Shown here: positions 29,187-39,088 of the stretch, piece after piece
Layout of the letters: every line of letters starts with the position of its first letter
How positions within the stretch are numbered: position 1 is the stretch's first letter
DNA from: JAVVEG01 sp041751425
GTDB taxonomy: Bacteria > Pseudomonadota > Gammaproteobacteria > Pseudomonadales > Pseudohongiellaceae
Direction of reading: 5' to 3'
DNA: 64,000 nt
NCBI GenBank assembly: GCA_041751425.1
Contig: JBGSXL010000008.1
Coordinates: forward strand, 184,783 to 248,782
Made by a program: the position numbers and the translations under genes
Notes under the pieces: model-generated
Database searches by the model: none
The model's input: only the letters and a program-made list of their open reading frames with translations
What the model was told of the DNA's origin: nothing

Positions 29187-29218
29187 TGAGTAAGTCTGCT
29201 TTTCAGCAGATTCACTCA
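29187..29218 (+). other. Hairpin 3' of the cold shock gene
   Basis: TGAGT–A–TCTGCT pairs with AGCAGA–T–ACTCA across the loop TTTC, with two mismatched positions. No T-run follows. It may stabilise the 3' end of the mRNA ahead of the true terminator. Confidence 0.45.
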
Positions 29219-29244
29219 GCCTGATCGGCAACGGTTTCAAGCTC

Positions 29245-29286
29245 AAAAAAAGGCGGTATCACTAACAGTTGATATCGCTTTTTTTT
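29245..29286 (+). terminator. Intrinsic terminator after the cold shock gene
   Basis: A-tract and GGCGGTATCA pair (with G·U pairs) with TGATATCGC, followed by an eight-T tract. The loop is about 8 bases. It ends the cold shock transcript and, with the A-tract, could act on leftward transcripts too. Confidence 0.8.
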
Positions 29287-29368
29287 ATGTTCATGCTTAA
29301 GTGATTTCGAATCCAATCATCACGCGGAACGATACATTTCTTTCCGTCGAAATTATATGCAAACTCGC

Positions 29369-30316
29369 TCAACCTGTTGCAGCTATTCCTTTGCCGGTTT
29401 CCACTATCAGACGCCGCAACCAGATATGTCCCGGGTCATGTTGCAATAGAGGACTCCAGGCCATTTGCAACTCAATGGGTATGATCATAAATGGTGGTTT
29501 GCGAATAGATAAACCGGGATCGCCCGCGAAAAGATTAGCCATCTGGCTTGGTAACGTTGCTATCAAATCCGCCTGTCTCGCCAACAAAGCTGCAACCTGA
29601 TAATGCCGTGTGAACACCCTTATTTTTCGCTCATACCCTGCTTCCGCGAGTGCTTCATCTACCCAGCCCAAGCGCTGACCATCGCGTTGACTCATGCCCC
29701 TGCCTATACCCATACCTGTCTTGCTGACCCAGATATGTGGCGCCGCCAAAAATGCATCCATATCGAAGTTCGTCAGTGCAGGATTTTTGCTGCTCATTAA
29801 ACACGAAAAGCCATCGTGCCAGATTGTCGTTTGATGAAATGATTGTGGCAGCCGATCGAAACGATTGATAGCCATATCCACCTTGCCCTGTTCAAGATCC
29901 TGAAAGCTGACATCACTGGGCGTGAGAATATCCAGACTGATACCTGGCGCCTCCTTCTGCAAGCGGACAAGCGCTGGTGCCAACAAGGTTGATTCCGCAT
30001 AGTCGCTGGCCATGATGCGAAACACGCGATTGCTCTGAGCAGATTCGAAACTGGTTTTAGGCGACACGGCTTGATCCACTGCCGCCAATATTTCTCTGAC
30101 TTGCGGTTGCAGTTCCAGTGCTCTTTCTGTGGGTGACATGCCCTCGCTGGTTCTTACCAGCAGGGGATCATCGAAAAGTGCGCGCAAACGCCGCAAGCCG
30201 TTGCTGAGAGCGGGTTGTGTGATCCCCAGCAACTCCGCAGCACGGGTCACGTTTTTCTCGCGCAGCAGAACATCCAGATAAACAAGCAGGTTCAGATCAA
30301 CTCGGGAAAGATTCAT
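29369..30316 (-). CDS. LysR family transcriptional regulator
   Basis: This 315-residue protein has an N-terminal winged helix-turn-helix (about 6–65) with VTRAAELLGITQPALSNGLRRLRALFDDPLLVRT. A periplasmic-binding-like effector domain follows. The opening MNLSRVDLNLLVYLDVLLRE is typical of the NodD/LeuO-like branch. It lies 94 bases downstream of the fused TRAP permease gene on the same strand. It could control that gene, but no divergent target is present, which is unusual for LysR regulators. The effector is unknown. Confidence 0.9.
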   Translation of the reverse strand: MNLSRVDLNLLVYLDVLLREKNVTRAAELLGITQPALSNGLRRLRALFDDPLLVRTSEGMSPTERALELQPQVREILAAVDQAVSPKTSFESAQSNRVFRIMASDYAESTLLAPALVRLQKEAPGISLDILTPSDVSFQDLEQGKVDMAINRFDRLPQSFHQTTIWHDGFSCLMSSKNPALTNFDMDAFLAAPHIWVSKTGMGIGRGMSQRDGQRLGWVDEALAEAGYERKIRVFTRHYQVAALLARQADLIATLPSQMANLFAGDPGLSIRKPPFMIIPIELQMAWSPLLQHDPGHIWLRRLIVETGKGIAATG

Positions 30317-30410
30317 GGTGTGAATGCATCCGTAACAGCCATAACGGTTGTGATTATTGCGCGTTAGGGCGTGTTCAACCAGTAAAATTTACAGAGCATG
30401 AACGCAACTA

Positions 30411-32444
30411 TCAGCGGGCCATCATAACTGTTGGACTACGCCTGTTCTGCCAGTGCTGCCACAGTATTACGCCCCATAACAGAACCGCACCACCCGCATG
30501 CCACAGCCAAGTCAATGGCGCCCACATCAGCAACCCGGCGGCCGCCATCAGAAACACAGCCTGAACTGTATTGAGCTTGCGTGATGCACGCCATTGCAAT
30601 AATGCACACAGCGCATAAAGACCCATGGTTGCCCAGATAAATATTTCAATCCGTTCTGGCCAGGTGCCTGTGATTAACGGCGAGTAGGCAAACAGTAACG
30701 GCACCAGATAAAGTCCTTTGGCAAGCTTCCAGGAAGTCATCGACGTTGCCACTGGTTTGGAGCCGGCAATTGCAGCGGCTGCGAAGGATGCCAGCGCTAT
30801 GGGCGGGGTGACATTACTGTCTTGAGATAACCAGAAAATGATCAGGTGCGCGCTTAGCAACATGCCAGTCAGCAGTTCCGGGCTTAAGAGCTCGGCTCGC
30901 AATAATTGGCGCATTTCCAACGGCATTTCCCGCAGTGCAACTGCGGCGTCGCCACCAAACAGGTTTAGGGTAGCTATGACGCTGGTTGGCAGATCGGTCG
31001 CCATCAGCGCTTGCAGCAATTGCTCCTGCGTGATGAGATCAAACAGCATGGGGGCGGATAAGGTTGCCAGTACAATGTAGGAGGCGGTGACCGGCAATCC
31101 GAGACCAAGCACCAGTGATGCCAGCGCGATCAACACCATGGTGATCAGAAGGCTGCCGTTAGCCCACTCCACAATCATCAGCGAGAATGCATTGCCGACG
31201 CCGGTGGTCACCACAACATTAATCAGAATGCCAACGGCAACCAGCAGAAGCGCCGTCGACAATGCAGTTCTGACTGCATCCACTGTCGCTTCAAAAATGT
31301 CATTCCATTTCATCGGCGTGGTGGAGAGCCAGGACGAAACAATAACCGCTACGATGGACACAGCCGCGGCACGGATCGGGGTGTATCCCATTATCAACAA
31401 CGCAACCAGAATGCAGAGGGGAATCAGAAAGTGCCAACCCTGTTTGACCACGTTCCAGATATTTTCATGATCACCTTTTTGATCAGGTTTAAGCCCCAGA
31501 CGCTTGGCTTCGATACGCACAAAGTAGAACACGGTCAGGTAATACAGTAATGCTGGTAGAAGCGACACGGCGATGATGGTCTGGTAGGGAATCTGCGTAT
31601 AGCCGGCCATGACGAAAGCGCCAGCCCCCATAATCGGCGGCATCAGCGCGCCGCCCGTGGAGGCGGCAGCTTCAACACCTGCAGCAAACTGGGGGCTGAA
31701 GCCGGAACGTTTCATCATCGGTATCGTGATACAGCCGGTAGAGACGGTATTGGCGACCGCGGAGCCGGAGACTGAACCCATCAGTCCGGAGCCAACTACT
31801 GCCACAACACCCGCGCCACCAGTAAATCGTCCAGCCAGGCAGCGCGCAAAATTAACAATAAAATCGCCCGCCCCGGAGCGCAGCAGGAACGCACCAAACA
31901 GGATAAACATAAAGACGAAGGTGGCAGAGATATTGGCGGTGGATCCGAACATGCCTTCTTCGCCGAAGTAGCTGCGGTACAACACCGTTTCAAGGCTCAG
32001 GCCGGGGAATGCAAACACACCGGAGATATAGCGGCCCATGAACAGAATATAACTGAGCGAAACGCCAATGAGTACCGGCATGAACCAGCCTGTCGTGCGG
32101 CGGGTGAACTCGGCTGCCAACAGTACCGCAATCCCGGTGACCAGATAGTCCGACCAGATGAATTCCGCCTCTCGGGCGTACAAGGCATCTTCGAACAGAA
32201 TTATATAGGCTGCGACCAACACCGCCAGTATAGCCAGCGCCACATTGACAAGTTTCACCAAAAAGCCGGGGCTGACTTTATCCGCACTGGATTCATTGGA
32301 GGACAAAGCGCACAACGCTGCAAATCCGCCAAAGTGAATAGCTGAGAACCACAATTCCGGAATGGCGGAGAATACGTTGGCATAGACGTGAAAAACGGCA
32401 AAAAGAAAAGCGGCCCATCTGAGCGCTGGATGCTTCATATACAA
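30411..32444 (-). CDS. TRAP transporter fused permease (4TM–12TM, TAXI type)
   Basis: This 677-residue integral membrane protein joins the small (DctQ-like, four helices) and large (DctM-like, twelve helices) TRAP subunits. The large part has GLMGSVSGSAVANTVSTG and GVEAAASTGGALMPPIMGAGAFVMA, the hallmark of the fused TAXI-TRAP family. Such systems import carboxylates or similar solutes using a sodium gradient and a periplasmic TAXI binding protein. No binding protein gene is next to it. The gene is followed by the LysR regulator and preceded by the AI-2E family gene. Confidence 0.92.
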   Translation of the reverse strand: MYMKHPALRWAAFLFAVFHVYANVFSAIPELWFSAIHFGGFAALCALSSNESSADKVSPGFLVKLVNVALAILAVLVAAYIILFEDALYAREAEFIWSDYLVTGIAVLLAAEFTRRTTGWFMPVLIGVSLSYILFMGRYISGVFAFPGLSLETVLYRSYFGEEGMFGSTANISATFVFMFILFGAFLLRSGAGDFIVNFARCLAGRFTGGAGVVAVVGSGLMGSVSGSAVANTVSTGCITIPMMKRSGFSPQFAAGVEAAASTGGALMPPIMGAGAFVMAGYTQIPYQTIIAVSLLPALLYYLTVFYFVRIEAKRLGLKPDQKGDHENIWNVVKQGWHFLIPLCILVALLIMGYTPIRAAAVSIVAVIVSSWLSTTPMKWNDIFEATVDAVRTALSTALLLVAVGILINVVVTTGVGNAFSLMIVEWANGSLLITMVLIALASLVLGLGLPVTASYIVLATLSAPMLFDLITQEQLLQALMATDLPTSVIATLNLFGGDAAVALREMPLEMRQLLRAELLSPELLTGMLLSAHLIIFWLSQDSNVTPPIALASFAAAAIAGSKPVATSMTSWKLAKGLYLVPLLFAYSPLITGTWPERIEIFIWATMGLYALCALLQWRASRKLNTVQAVFLMAAAGLLMWAPLTWLWHAGGAVLLWGVILWQHWQNRRSPTVMMAR

Positions 32445-32471
32445 GCTCTGCTGCTATTATTCAACTGTGGT

Positions 32472-33575
32472 TTAAGTGATGTTTTGGGTTATTTTTCTGG
32501 AATCTACTTCGGGACAAACCGGCGGTTCGATGTCCTCGCGCAGCCACTCTCGCCAAATCGCTACCAGCAATGCCATCAGTACCGGCCCCACAAAAAGCCC
32601 GACCAGGCCCATGGTTTTTACACCTCCGATCAAACCGAAAAAAGTAGGCAGAAATGGCAGTTTCACTGGCCCGCCAACCAAGGTAGGGCGGATAGTCTTG
32701 TCCACGATGAACAGTTCTACCGAACCCCAAATGAACAGACCGACGCCGGCCAGCGTGTCCCCGGTTCCCACCAGGTACAGGGAAATCAGTGAGAATGCCA
32801 ATGGCGCTCCACCGGGAATCAACGCCATAAAACCAGTGAGCACACCGAACGCCACGGGAGAAGGCACACCGGCAATCCAGTAGGCAATACCCAATACAAT
32901 ACCTTCACCGATGGCGACCAGCGTCATACCTACAACAGTGGCGCTGACGGTGGCTGGTACTACACGCGAGATGCGATTCCAACGCTCCGGCAGAATTCGT
33001 TCGCCGACTGTATCAAGTTGAGCCGCAAGTTCTTCACCATCACGGTATAGGAAAAACAGCGTAATCAGCATAAAGAGAAGTGTCAGCAGCATGCCTGCCG
33101 CCGTCCATCCGAAACTTAGCAGCCAGCGTGAGAATCCGCCTAACTGCTGACCATTGACCAGATTGACCGCCTGCCCCAACTGATGCGGTTGGCCCAGATA
33201 AATTTGCCACTGCTCGGCCAATGCTTCGCCCGCCCATGGGAGCGACCTGACCCAATCCGGCACAGCGGCGCCATATTCATTGGCATCAGTCAGCCATGCT
33301 ATAAAAATCCTGGCCTCCTCCAGCGTATAGGTAATCAACACCATCATCGGAATAACTAAACCCAGCAGAATCGCGAGAATCGCCGAGCTCGCAGCCAGCG
33401 TGGAATTATTGCCACATCGTCTTCTCAGGCGCTTGTAAATGGGCCAACTGGCAAAGCAAATGATCAGAGCGGCTAGTACCGGCACCAGAAAACCGATAAA
33501 AAAGAAAACCCCTGCAGCAACAACCATAAGCAGAAGGATGCGACTCAAAGCAGTGTTACTGATAACTTGCGACAT
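32472..33575 (-). CDS. AI-2E family transporter (PerM/YdiK type)
   Basis: This 367-residue protein has about eight membrane segments. N-terminal ones include LLLMVVAAGVFFFIGFLVPVL. A conserved C-terminal block reads GFMALIPGGAPLAFSLISLYLVG and IRPTLVGGPVKLPFLPTFFGLIGGV. These place it in the AI-2E transporter superfamily, whose members export autoinducer-2 or, more often, carry ions or unknown solutes. I make no claim of quorum-sensing function. It lies 27 bases upstream of the TRAP permease gene on the same strand. Confidence 0.9.
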   Translation of the reverse strand: MSQVISNTALSRILLLMVVAAGVFFFIGFLVPVLAALIICFASWPIYKRLRRRCGNNSTLAASSAILAILLGLVIPMMVLITYTLEEARIFIAWLTDANEYGAAVPDWVRSLPWAGEALAEQWQIYLGQPHQLGQAVNLVNGQQLGGFSRWLLSFGWTAAGMLLTLLFMLITLFFLYRDGEELAAQLDTVGERILPERWNRISRVVPATVSATVVGMTLVAIGEGIVLGIAYWIAGVPSPVAFGVLTGFMALIPGGAPLAFSLISLYLVGTGDTLAGVGLFIWGSVELFIVDKTIRPTLVGGPVKLPFLPTFFGLIGGVKTMGLVGLFVGPVLMALLVAIWREWLREDIEPPVCPEVDSRKITQNIT

Positions 33576-33789
33576 TTTTTTTCTATTCAGAAATGCGGAG
33601 GCGCTATTCTGAGCGTATGCAGGTCAAAATGCCATATCAGTCCTGATTCTATTTATTGGTTTACCCTTATCTGAATGCACTGACTGCTACTGGCGGTCGA
33701 AAGCTATACCTGACAAACTGTTGGAACTTTTCAATGATCCAGATTTTGCAAACCTCGCACACCGTTCGACAACAAATGGGAGTAACACC

Positions 33790-34704
33790 ATGTCATCCAA
33801 AGAAAAACGCACAGTGCCTGTTGAGGCCATTGAACTCTACAACCAGTATGTTCACGGAGAGATCAGCCGCCGGGATTTCCTGCACAGGGCGAAGCAGTTT
33901 GTCGTAGCCGGGCTTACCGCTGGCGCCATTGTCGATGCGTTGATGCCTGACTACGCGATGGGGCAGCAGATCGCCAGAGACGATGAGCGCATCAGAGCAA
34001 GCTATGTCACCATACCTTCGCCAAACGGTCACGGCCACATCAGGGGTTATCTGGTGCGTCCCTACAGCGCGGATAGCCGCTCGGCAGAGCCGGTAAAGTT
34101 GCCTGGCATTATCGTGGTGCACGAAAATCGTGGGCTCAACCCGCACACGGAAGATGTTGCTCGCCGTCTGGCGCTGGCCAACTTCATGATATTCGCTCCG
34201 GATGTGTTGACCTCAGTAGGCGGCTATCCGGGCGATGACTATCAGGGTGGACAATTGTTCAGCAGTCTCGACCCTGCCAAGCGTTTTGAAGACATTGTTG
34301 CCGCCGCACTTTGGTTGAAAGGGCGCGATGACTGCAATGGCAAGATTGGCGCAACCGGTTTCTGTTACGGTGGCGCGGTTTCGAATCAATTGGCAGTGCG
34401 ACTCGGTGCCGACCTTGCAGCAGCAGTGCCCTTCTACGGTGGAGCAGCACCCGAAGCAGACGTTCCCAACATAAAGGCAGCGGTACTTGTACAACACGGC
34501 GCGCTGGATACACGATTGGTGGAAGCCTGGCCGGCTTACGAGACAGCTCTAAGGGCGGCAGGTATCACATATGATGCTGACATTCATCCCGGTGCGCTGC
34601 ACGGCTTCTTTAATGACGCCACGCCCGAACGCTATAACGAAGCTGCGGCTACGTTAGCGTGGACGCGCATGGTGGACTGGTTCAATACTTACACCAGAGA
34701 CTGA
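33790..34704 (+). CDS. Tat-exported dienelactone hydrolase family protein
   Basis: This alpha/beta hydrolase has the Cys-Asp-His triad of dienelactone hydrolase: C192 in GFCYGG, D239 in GALDTR and H270 in ALHGFFN (numbered from this start). The N-terminus carries a twin-arginine signal SRRDFL (26–31) followed by a hydrophobic stretch, so the folded enzyme is probably exported to the periplasm. An earlier in-frame ATG at 33721 exists, but GGGAG sits just before 33790. Typical substrates are dienelactones or other small esters. The real one is unknown. Confidence 0.9.
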   Translation: MSSKEKRTVPVEAIELYNQYVHGEISRRDFLHRAKQFVVAGLTAGAIVDALMPDYAMGQQIARDDERIRASYVTIPSPNGHGHIRGYLVRPYSADSRSAEPVKLPGIIVVHENRGLNPHTEDVARRLALANFMIFAPDVLTSVGGYPGDDYQGGQLFSSLDPAKRFEDIVAAALWLKGRDDCNGKIGATGFCYGGAVSNQLAVRLGADLAAAVPFYGGAAPEADVPNIKAAVLVQHGALDTRLVEAWPAYETALRAAGITYDADIHPGALHGFFNDATPERYNEAAATLAWTRMVDWFNTYTRD

Positions 34705-34737
34705 CAATAAAACTTGAGTAGTAAACGGCCACATACC

Positions 34738-35887
34738 ATGAGATTCACCCGTCACATCTTGCCAGCACTGGTGCTCAGCATGCTGGGATTCACCACGTTT
34801 GCTAACGAGCCTGCGCCGACACTTATGAGTGGCTCAAGAGTGCGATAGAGCTGCATCGAGATGAAGTCGATCACATCATCATTGCCAGCCATGATGGACT
34901 GATAGGTGCAAAATACGGACAAACGCGAGAAACCATTGTTGAAGGCCAGAAAGGCAGCAATCTGCTGTTAGATCGCTGGGATGAAGTCCGCCATTACTTT
35001 GCACGCCATGACGTCATCTGGGTGCAGGGACATGAGCACATGTATCAACGCTCAGTGATTAAAGCGCCCCTTGGACTGGAACCGGAATCCTGGACGGTGG
35101 AGGATGGCAACTATCGTCCGCCACAATACACACAGATCATCAGCGGGAATGCCTCGTACAAAGGCTATGAGTTTCGCTACGGCGAAAGGGAAAAAGTTCA
35201 GGCAATCGTGCAACACAAGATGAACACAATGCTGGAAGGGTCAACCGCCTACGATGCCACTGCTTCGCTGTTTACCTTCAGCGGGCCACGCGTTGATTTT
35301 GCAAGTTGGTTCACAGAGCATACCATAAAGCACAATGATGACGGCGCTAAGGAACTGGAGTCACCCCGGTGGCAACTATTGGATCGCTTCTCGCGCACGA
35401 CTAATCGCTGTGAGCGTCTGGTTTACGCCAACTCCATTCCCGAAGGAACGCGTCCCGTCATGACGTTGGACCCTCTTTATCGCAGCACCGATTGTTTTGC
35501 GAACGATGGCAGCGTTGCGAAATTGCTTGATGGTATAAATAACACCTTCAACCGGGTGGCAGCCACAAGTTGCCGCGCTTACTTCCCGCTGGCGCTACAG
35601 GGCAATGGGACCTATCCACTGCAAAGTCCGATAAATACGTAGTCCAGTTCGACGATGCTGGAAAGTATGAAAATGTGATACTTGGCTACCGAAAATCGGG
35701 AGCTGGTTGGCAGCCTCTGGTGGCAGAGGAATGTGTCCTGGACAAGAGTTATGACAGTACGTTTCTGGAAGCCACAATGGAGCATCTGCCGGCTGGTTGC
35801 CAGACAGCGCCAATCGTGGGTAGAGCTTCTGGTCAGCCGGGCTCGCCTGCGTTCGCTAAACAACCGGCAATGGCGAAAGAGCGCTAG
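34738..35887 (+). pseudogene. Decayed secreted metallophosphoesterase
   Basis: Three frames together make one broken gene. Frame 1 (34738–34848) encodes a signal peptide, MRFTRHILPALVLSMLGF, and stops early. The coding sense continues in a second frame from about 34818 with DTYEWLKSAIELHRDEVDHI and reaches the calcineurin-like motif GHEHMYQR. That frame stops at 35642. A third frame continues from about 35620 with SDKYVVQFDDAGKYENVILGY to 35887. The N-terminal metal motifs (DxH, GDxxD, GNH) are absent, so a large piece between the signal and the GHEH part has been deleted. Two frame changes plus a deletion argue for a pseudogene rather than sequencing error. Confidence 0.8.
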
Positions 35888-35964
35888 TGCACAGTTCCTA
35901 CCTACTTTAACTGTTATGTTGCATGCATCGGGGTTTCACCCTTTTCACCACTGAGGTAATAGCA

Positions 35965-36423
35965 ATGTACTTTCTAACAAAACCGCTCAATCGACTGACA
36001 CAGGCTAGTGTGCTGCTGGCTTCGCTGGTCCTCGTGGTGGCTGTAGCGCCGGAATCAGCTTTTGCCCAGCAGGGCAATAGCCATGGCAACGGAAATGGCA
36101 ATGCACATCAGCATGACCAGCACGATCAGCATGGCAATCATCATGAAAAGGCATCTGTGGATGTGGATTACGGCAAAATACGCCAACTCGCAGTAGACAA
36201 TAATATGACGGGCTATCAGGGCTTACCGCCCGGCATACAGCGCAATCTCGCCCGCGGCAAGGCGCTGCCACCCGGCATAGCGAAAAAACAACTGCCCCCG
36301 CAGATGCACAGTGCGCTACCAGTGGTCGCCGGACATGAATGGCAGGTTGTCGGCCAGGACCTGTTGCTTATAGAAGCGGGCACAATGCTGGTAGTCGAAA
36401 TTCTGAACAATGTGTTTCAATAA
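35965..36423 (+). CDS. CigR-like secreted protein with His-rich linker
   Basis: A signal peptide (1–34, cleavage after AFA) is followed by a Gly/Asn/His-rich linker (about 36–62) with HQHDQHDQH. The conserved C-terminus has YQGLPPGIQRNLARGKALPP and VVGQDLLLIEAGTMLVVEIL. The repeated LPPG and the ending resemble the anti-virulence regulator CigR/RcnB-like family of periplasmic proteins. An upstream in-frame ATG at 35923 exists, but GAGG lies 8 bases before 35965. The His-rich part could bind metal ions, which is an inference from composition. It is not in an obvious operon. Confidence 0.75.
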   Translation: MYFLTKPLNRLTQASVLLASLVLVVAVAPESAFAQQGNSHGNGNGNAHQHDQHDQHGNHHEKASVDVDYGKIRQLAVDNNMTGYQGLPPGIQRNLARGKALPPGIAKKQLPPQMHSALPVVAGHEWQVVGQDLLLIEAGTMLVVEILNNVFQ

Positions 36424-36487
36424 GCATTAACTTTGATCAACCCGACGGGACTTGAAGATCTAGGCTTGTCCTCGTAGCGCAATGCGT

Positions 36488-36513
36488 AAAAAAAAGCCCG
36501 GCATCGCCGGGCT
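36488..36513 (-). terminator. Intrinsic terminator of glcB
   Basis: On the minus strand AGCCCGGC, loop GAT, GCCGGGCT is followed by a run of eight T. The stem is perfect over 8 pairs. It lies 25 bases beyond the glcB stop and terminates that gene. Confidence 0.92.
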
Positions 36514-36537
36514 ACAAGGTTGACACAAAGAAGAGAA

Positions 36538-38817
36538 TTACCTTTCCAACTGCTTATACTCAATACGCCGCGCATGCAAAATCGGTTCAGTATAACCACT
36601 GGGTTGTTCACAACCCTTGAATACCAGATCACACGCAGCCTGATACGCAATGCTTTGTTCAAAATCTACTGCCATGGGCCGGTAAAGCGGATCGCCGGCA
36701 TTCTGTCTATCCACCACAGCTGCCATACGTTGCAGTGTTTCGTGCACCTGCTCAGCACTGCAGACGCCATGTCGCAACCAGTTCGCCATATGCTGACTGG
36801 AAATACGCAGCGTGGCGCGGTCTTCCATCAGGGCTACATCATCAATATCCGGCACTTTGGAGCAACCTATTCCCTGTTCCACCCAACGCACGACATAACC
36901 AAGCAAACTTTGCGCGTTATTATCCAGCTCCAGTTGAATCTCTTCCTTGCTCCAGTTCACATCTTGCGCCAATGGAAGAACCAAAACTTTATCCAGCGCC
37001 GTTTTTGAACGCTTACTCAATTGCATCTGCACAGCGGCTACATCTATCTGGTGATAATGCATTGCATGCAGCGTTGCAGCGGTCGGTGATGGCACCCAGG
37101 CGCAACTGGCACCTGCCAGCAGGTGTTCGGATTTCTCTCGCATCATTGCAGCCATCTCATCGGGTTTTGCCCACATACCCTTGCCGATCTGTGCCTTGCC
37201 AGGTAAGCCACACGCGAGGCCAATGTCGATGTTGCGATCTTCATAGGCCGTCAACCAGGCTTGCTGCTTCATCTGTGCTTTACGCACCATCTCGCCCGCG
37301 GCCATGCTGGTATGTATTTCATCGCCGGTTCTGTCCAGGAACCCGGTATTGATAAAAATGATTCTTTCCTGAGCGGCTTTGATGCAGGCCTTCAGGTTGA
37401 CCGTGGTGCGCCGCTCTTCATCCATGATGCCTATCTTCAGTGTATTACGGGACAGGCCAAACAAGTCCTCTATGCGGTCGAAAAGAGCGCAGGAGAAAGC
37501 TACTTCTTCCGGCCCGTGCATTTTCGGTTTCACGATATATATGCTGCCTGTGCGCGAATTTATGCGGGCACCGGGTCCGCGCAGATCATGCAGGGCTGCG
37601 AAAACCGTGAACACGCCATCGAGGATACCTTCCGGGATTTCCTTACCGTTATCATGCAGCACGGCGTTATTCGTCATCAGCAATCCGACGTTTCGTATCA
37701 ACAACAAACTGCGTCCGGGCAAGCGAATTTCTGCACCATCGGGCTTTGTGTAAACACGATCTTCTGCGAGCGTGCGTGAGATCTCTCTGCCATTTTTAAC
37801 GACAATTTCCTGCAGATTGCCGCGCATTAAACCCAGCCAATTGCGATAGACCACCACCTTGTCTTCTGCGTCTACTGCCGCTACCGAGTCCTCGCAATCC
37901 TGGATTGTGGTCAGAGCTGCTTCCAGTACTATGTCCTTGATGCCGGCTTTATCTTGTTTGCCGATTGCGCTCGCGGGATCAATTAGTATTTCGATATGCA
38001 ACCCATTATTCTTCAAAAGAATACTATCTGGCGCCTCTGCTTTTCCTGTATAGGCAATGAGTTTTTCAGTATGCAGTAACGCAACCTGTAACTGGTGATT
38101 TATAGAATTGTTGAACCTATTTTGTTGCGAATTTTTTAGTGGTTGCGAAGCGGAAGTTTGAGTAACCGCGAGAGTCGCCAACAGTTTTCCATTGTTGATC
38201 TGGTAAGCCGTCACATCCTTGTGACACCCAGTCGCCAGTGGCAAAGCCTGGTTCAGAAAACCCCTTCCGAACTCAATGACTTTGGCACCGCGCACGGGAT
38301 CGTATGCAGAAGTTTTCTGCTCCCCCCTCACTCCATGATCTGTGTCTTGCATGACGTCACTTCCATATAGTGCGTCATACAGACTACCCCAACGCGCATT
38401 CGCCGCATTAAGTGCATAGCGGGCATTCATTACCGGAACGACCAGTTGTGGCCCCGCGATACTGGCAATTTCCGCATCAACCGGGCCTGTCTTGATGGTG
38501 AAATCGTTCGGCTCGGGCAGCAGATACCCAATATTTTCAAGAAATTTACGATAGGCATCGGCATCGAACAGCGTGCCTTGATGTTCCTGATGCCAACCAT
38601 CTATCTGTATCTGTAACTCTTCCCGCCGCAGCAGGAGAGCTCTGTTTCGGGGTGCAAAGTCTTCCAGCAGACGGTCGAACTCCCGCCAGAAAGTGTCCAG
38701 GTCAACGCCTGTGCCAACCGCCAACTCATCGCGAACAAAGCGCGCCAGTGGTTCGGCGACCTCCAGCCGTCCGTAATGAATATAGCTTTGTTCTGTTTCT
38801 TGCAAATGCGTTGGCAT
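36538..38817 (-). CDS. glcB: Malate synthase G
   Basis: The enzyme condenses glyoxylate with acetyl-CoA to malate, completing the glyoxylate shunt. Typical blocks are HIEILIDP, EDSVAAVDAEDKVVVYRNWLGL, LPGRSLLLIRNVG, KMHGPEEVAF (with the catalytic base region), MDEERRTTVNL and the C-terminal ARRIEYKQLER. It is 759 residues, longer than the roughly 725 of Escherichia coli. The extra stretch lies at about 217–250, Ser/Asn/Gln-rich and absent from E. coli GlcB as I recall it. The gene is divergent from aceA with 271 bases between. Confidence 0.95.
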   Translation of the reverse strand: MPTHLQETEQSYIHYGRLEVAEPLARFVRDELAVGTGVDLDTFWREFDRLLEDFAPRNRALLLRREELQIQIDGWHQEHQGTLFDADAYRKFLENIGYLLPEPNDFTIKTGPVDAEIASIAGPQLVVPVMNARYALNAANARWGSLYDALYGSDVMQDTDHGVRGEQKTSAYDPVRGAKVIEFGRGFLNQALPLATGCHKDVTAYQINNGKLLATLAVTQTSASQPLKNSQQNRFNNSINHQLQVALLHTEKLIAYTGKAEAPDSILLKNNGLHIEILIDPASAIGKQDKAGIKDIVLEAALTTIQDCEDSVAAVDAEDKVVVYRNWLGLMRGNLQEIVVKNGREISRTLAEDRVYTKPDGAEIRLPGRSLLLIRNVGLLMTNNAVLHDNGKEIPEGILDGVFTVFAALHDLRGPGARINSRTGSIYIVKPKMHGPEEVAFSCALFDRIEDLFGLSRNTLKIGIMDEERRTTVNLKACIKAAQERIIFINTGFLDRTGDEIHTSMAAGEMVRKAQMKQQAWLTAYEDRNIDIGLACGLPGKAQIGKGMWAKPDEMAAMMREKSEHLLAGASCAWVPSPTAATLHAMHYHQIDVAAVQMQLSKRSKTALDKVLVLPLAQDVNWSKEEIQLELDNNAQSLLGYVVRWVEQGIGCSKVPDIDDVALMEDRATLRISSQHMANWLRHGVCSAEQVHETLQRMAAVVDRQNAGDPLYRPMAVDFEQSIAYQAACDLVFKGCEQPSGYTEPILHARRIEYKQLER

Positions 38818-39088
38818 GACTGTCCCCGGTTGAACTTAGTGATCAGCATTCTATTAGGTGAGGTTTAATTTCTCTAATTTATCCATCTTATGCGTACTAT
38901 TCTCTGTGGAAATACTTAGCGGACACCGCCATTCATTTTGAAAATAGGTGGAATAACCATAATAAACTTCAGAAATTAACTCTCACTCTCTAGACTTGCT
39001 CCCATTCCGTCATAGGTGACTTTTCAATAATCATGACGTTTTTAACTGGCGTTCAATCACATGTTTTTAACAAAGAGGGAGAGCAACA

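Noticed and set aside
34818..35660. Programmed ribosomal frameshifting in the metallophosphoesterase
   Set aside because: No slippery sequence was seen at the changes and the N-terminal metal motifs are deleted, so decay is the simpler explanation.
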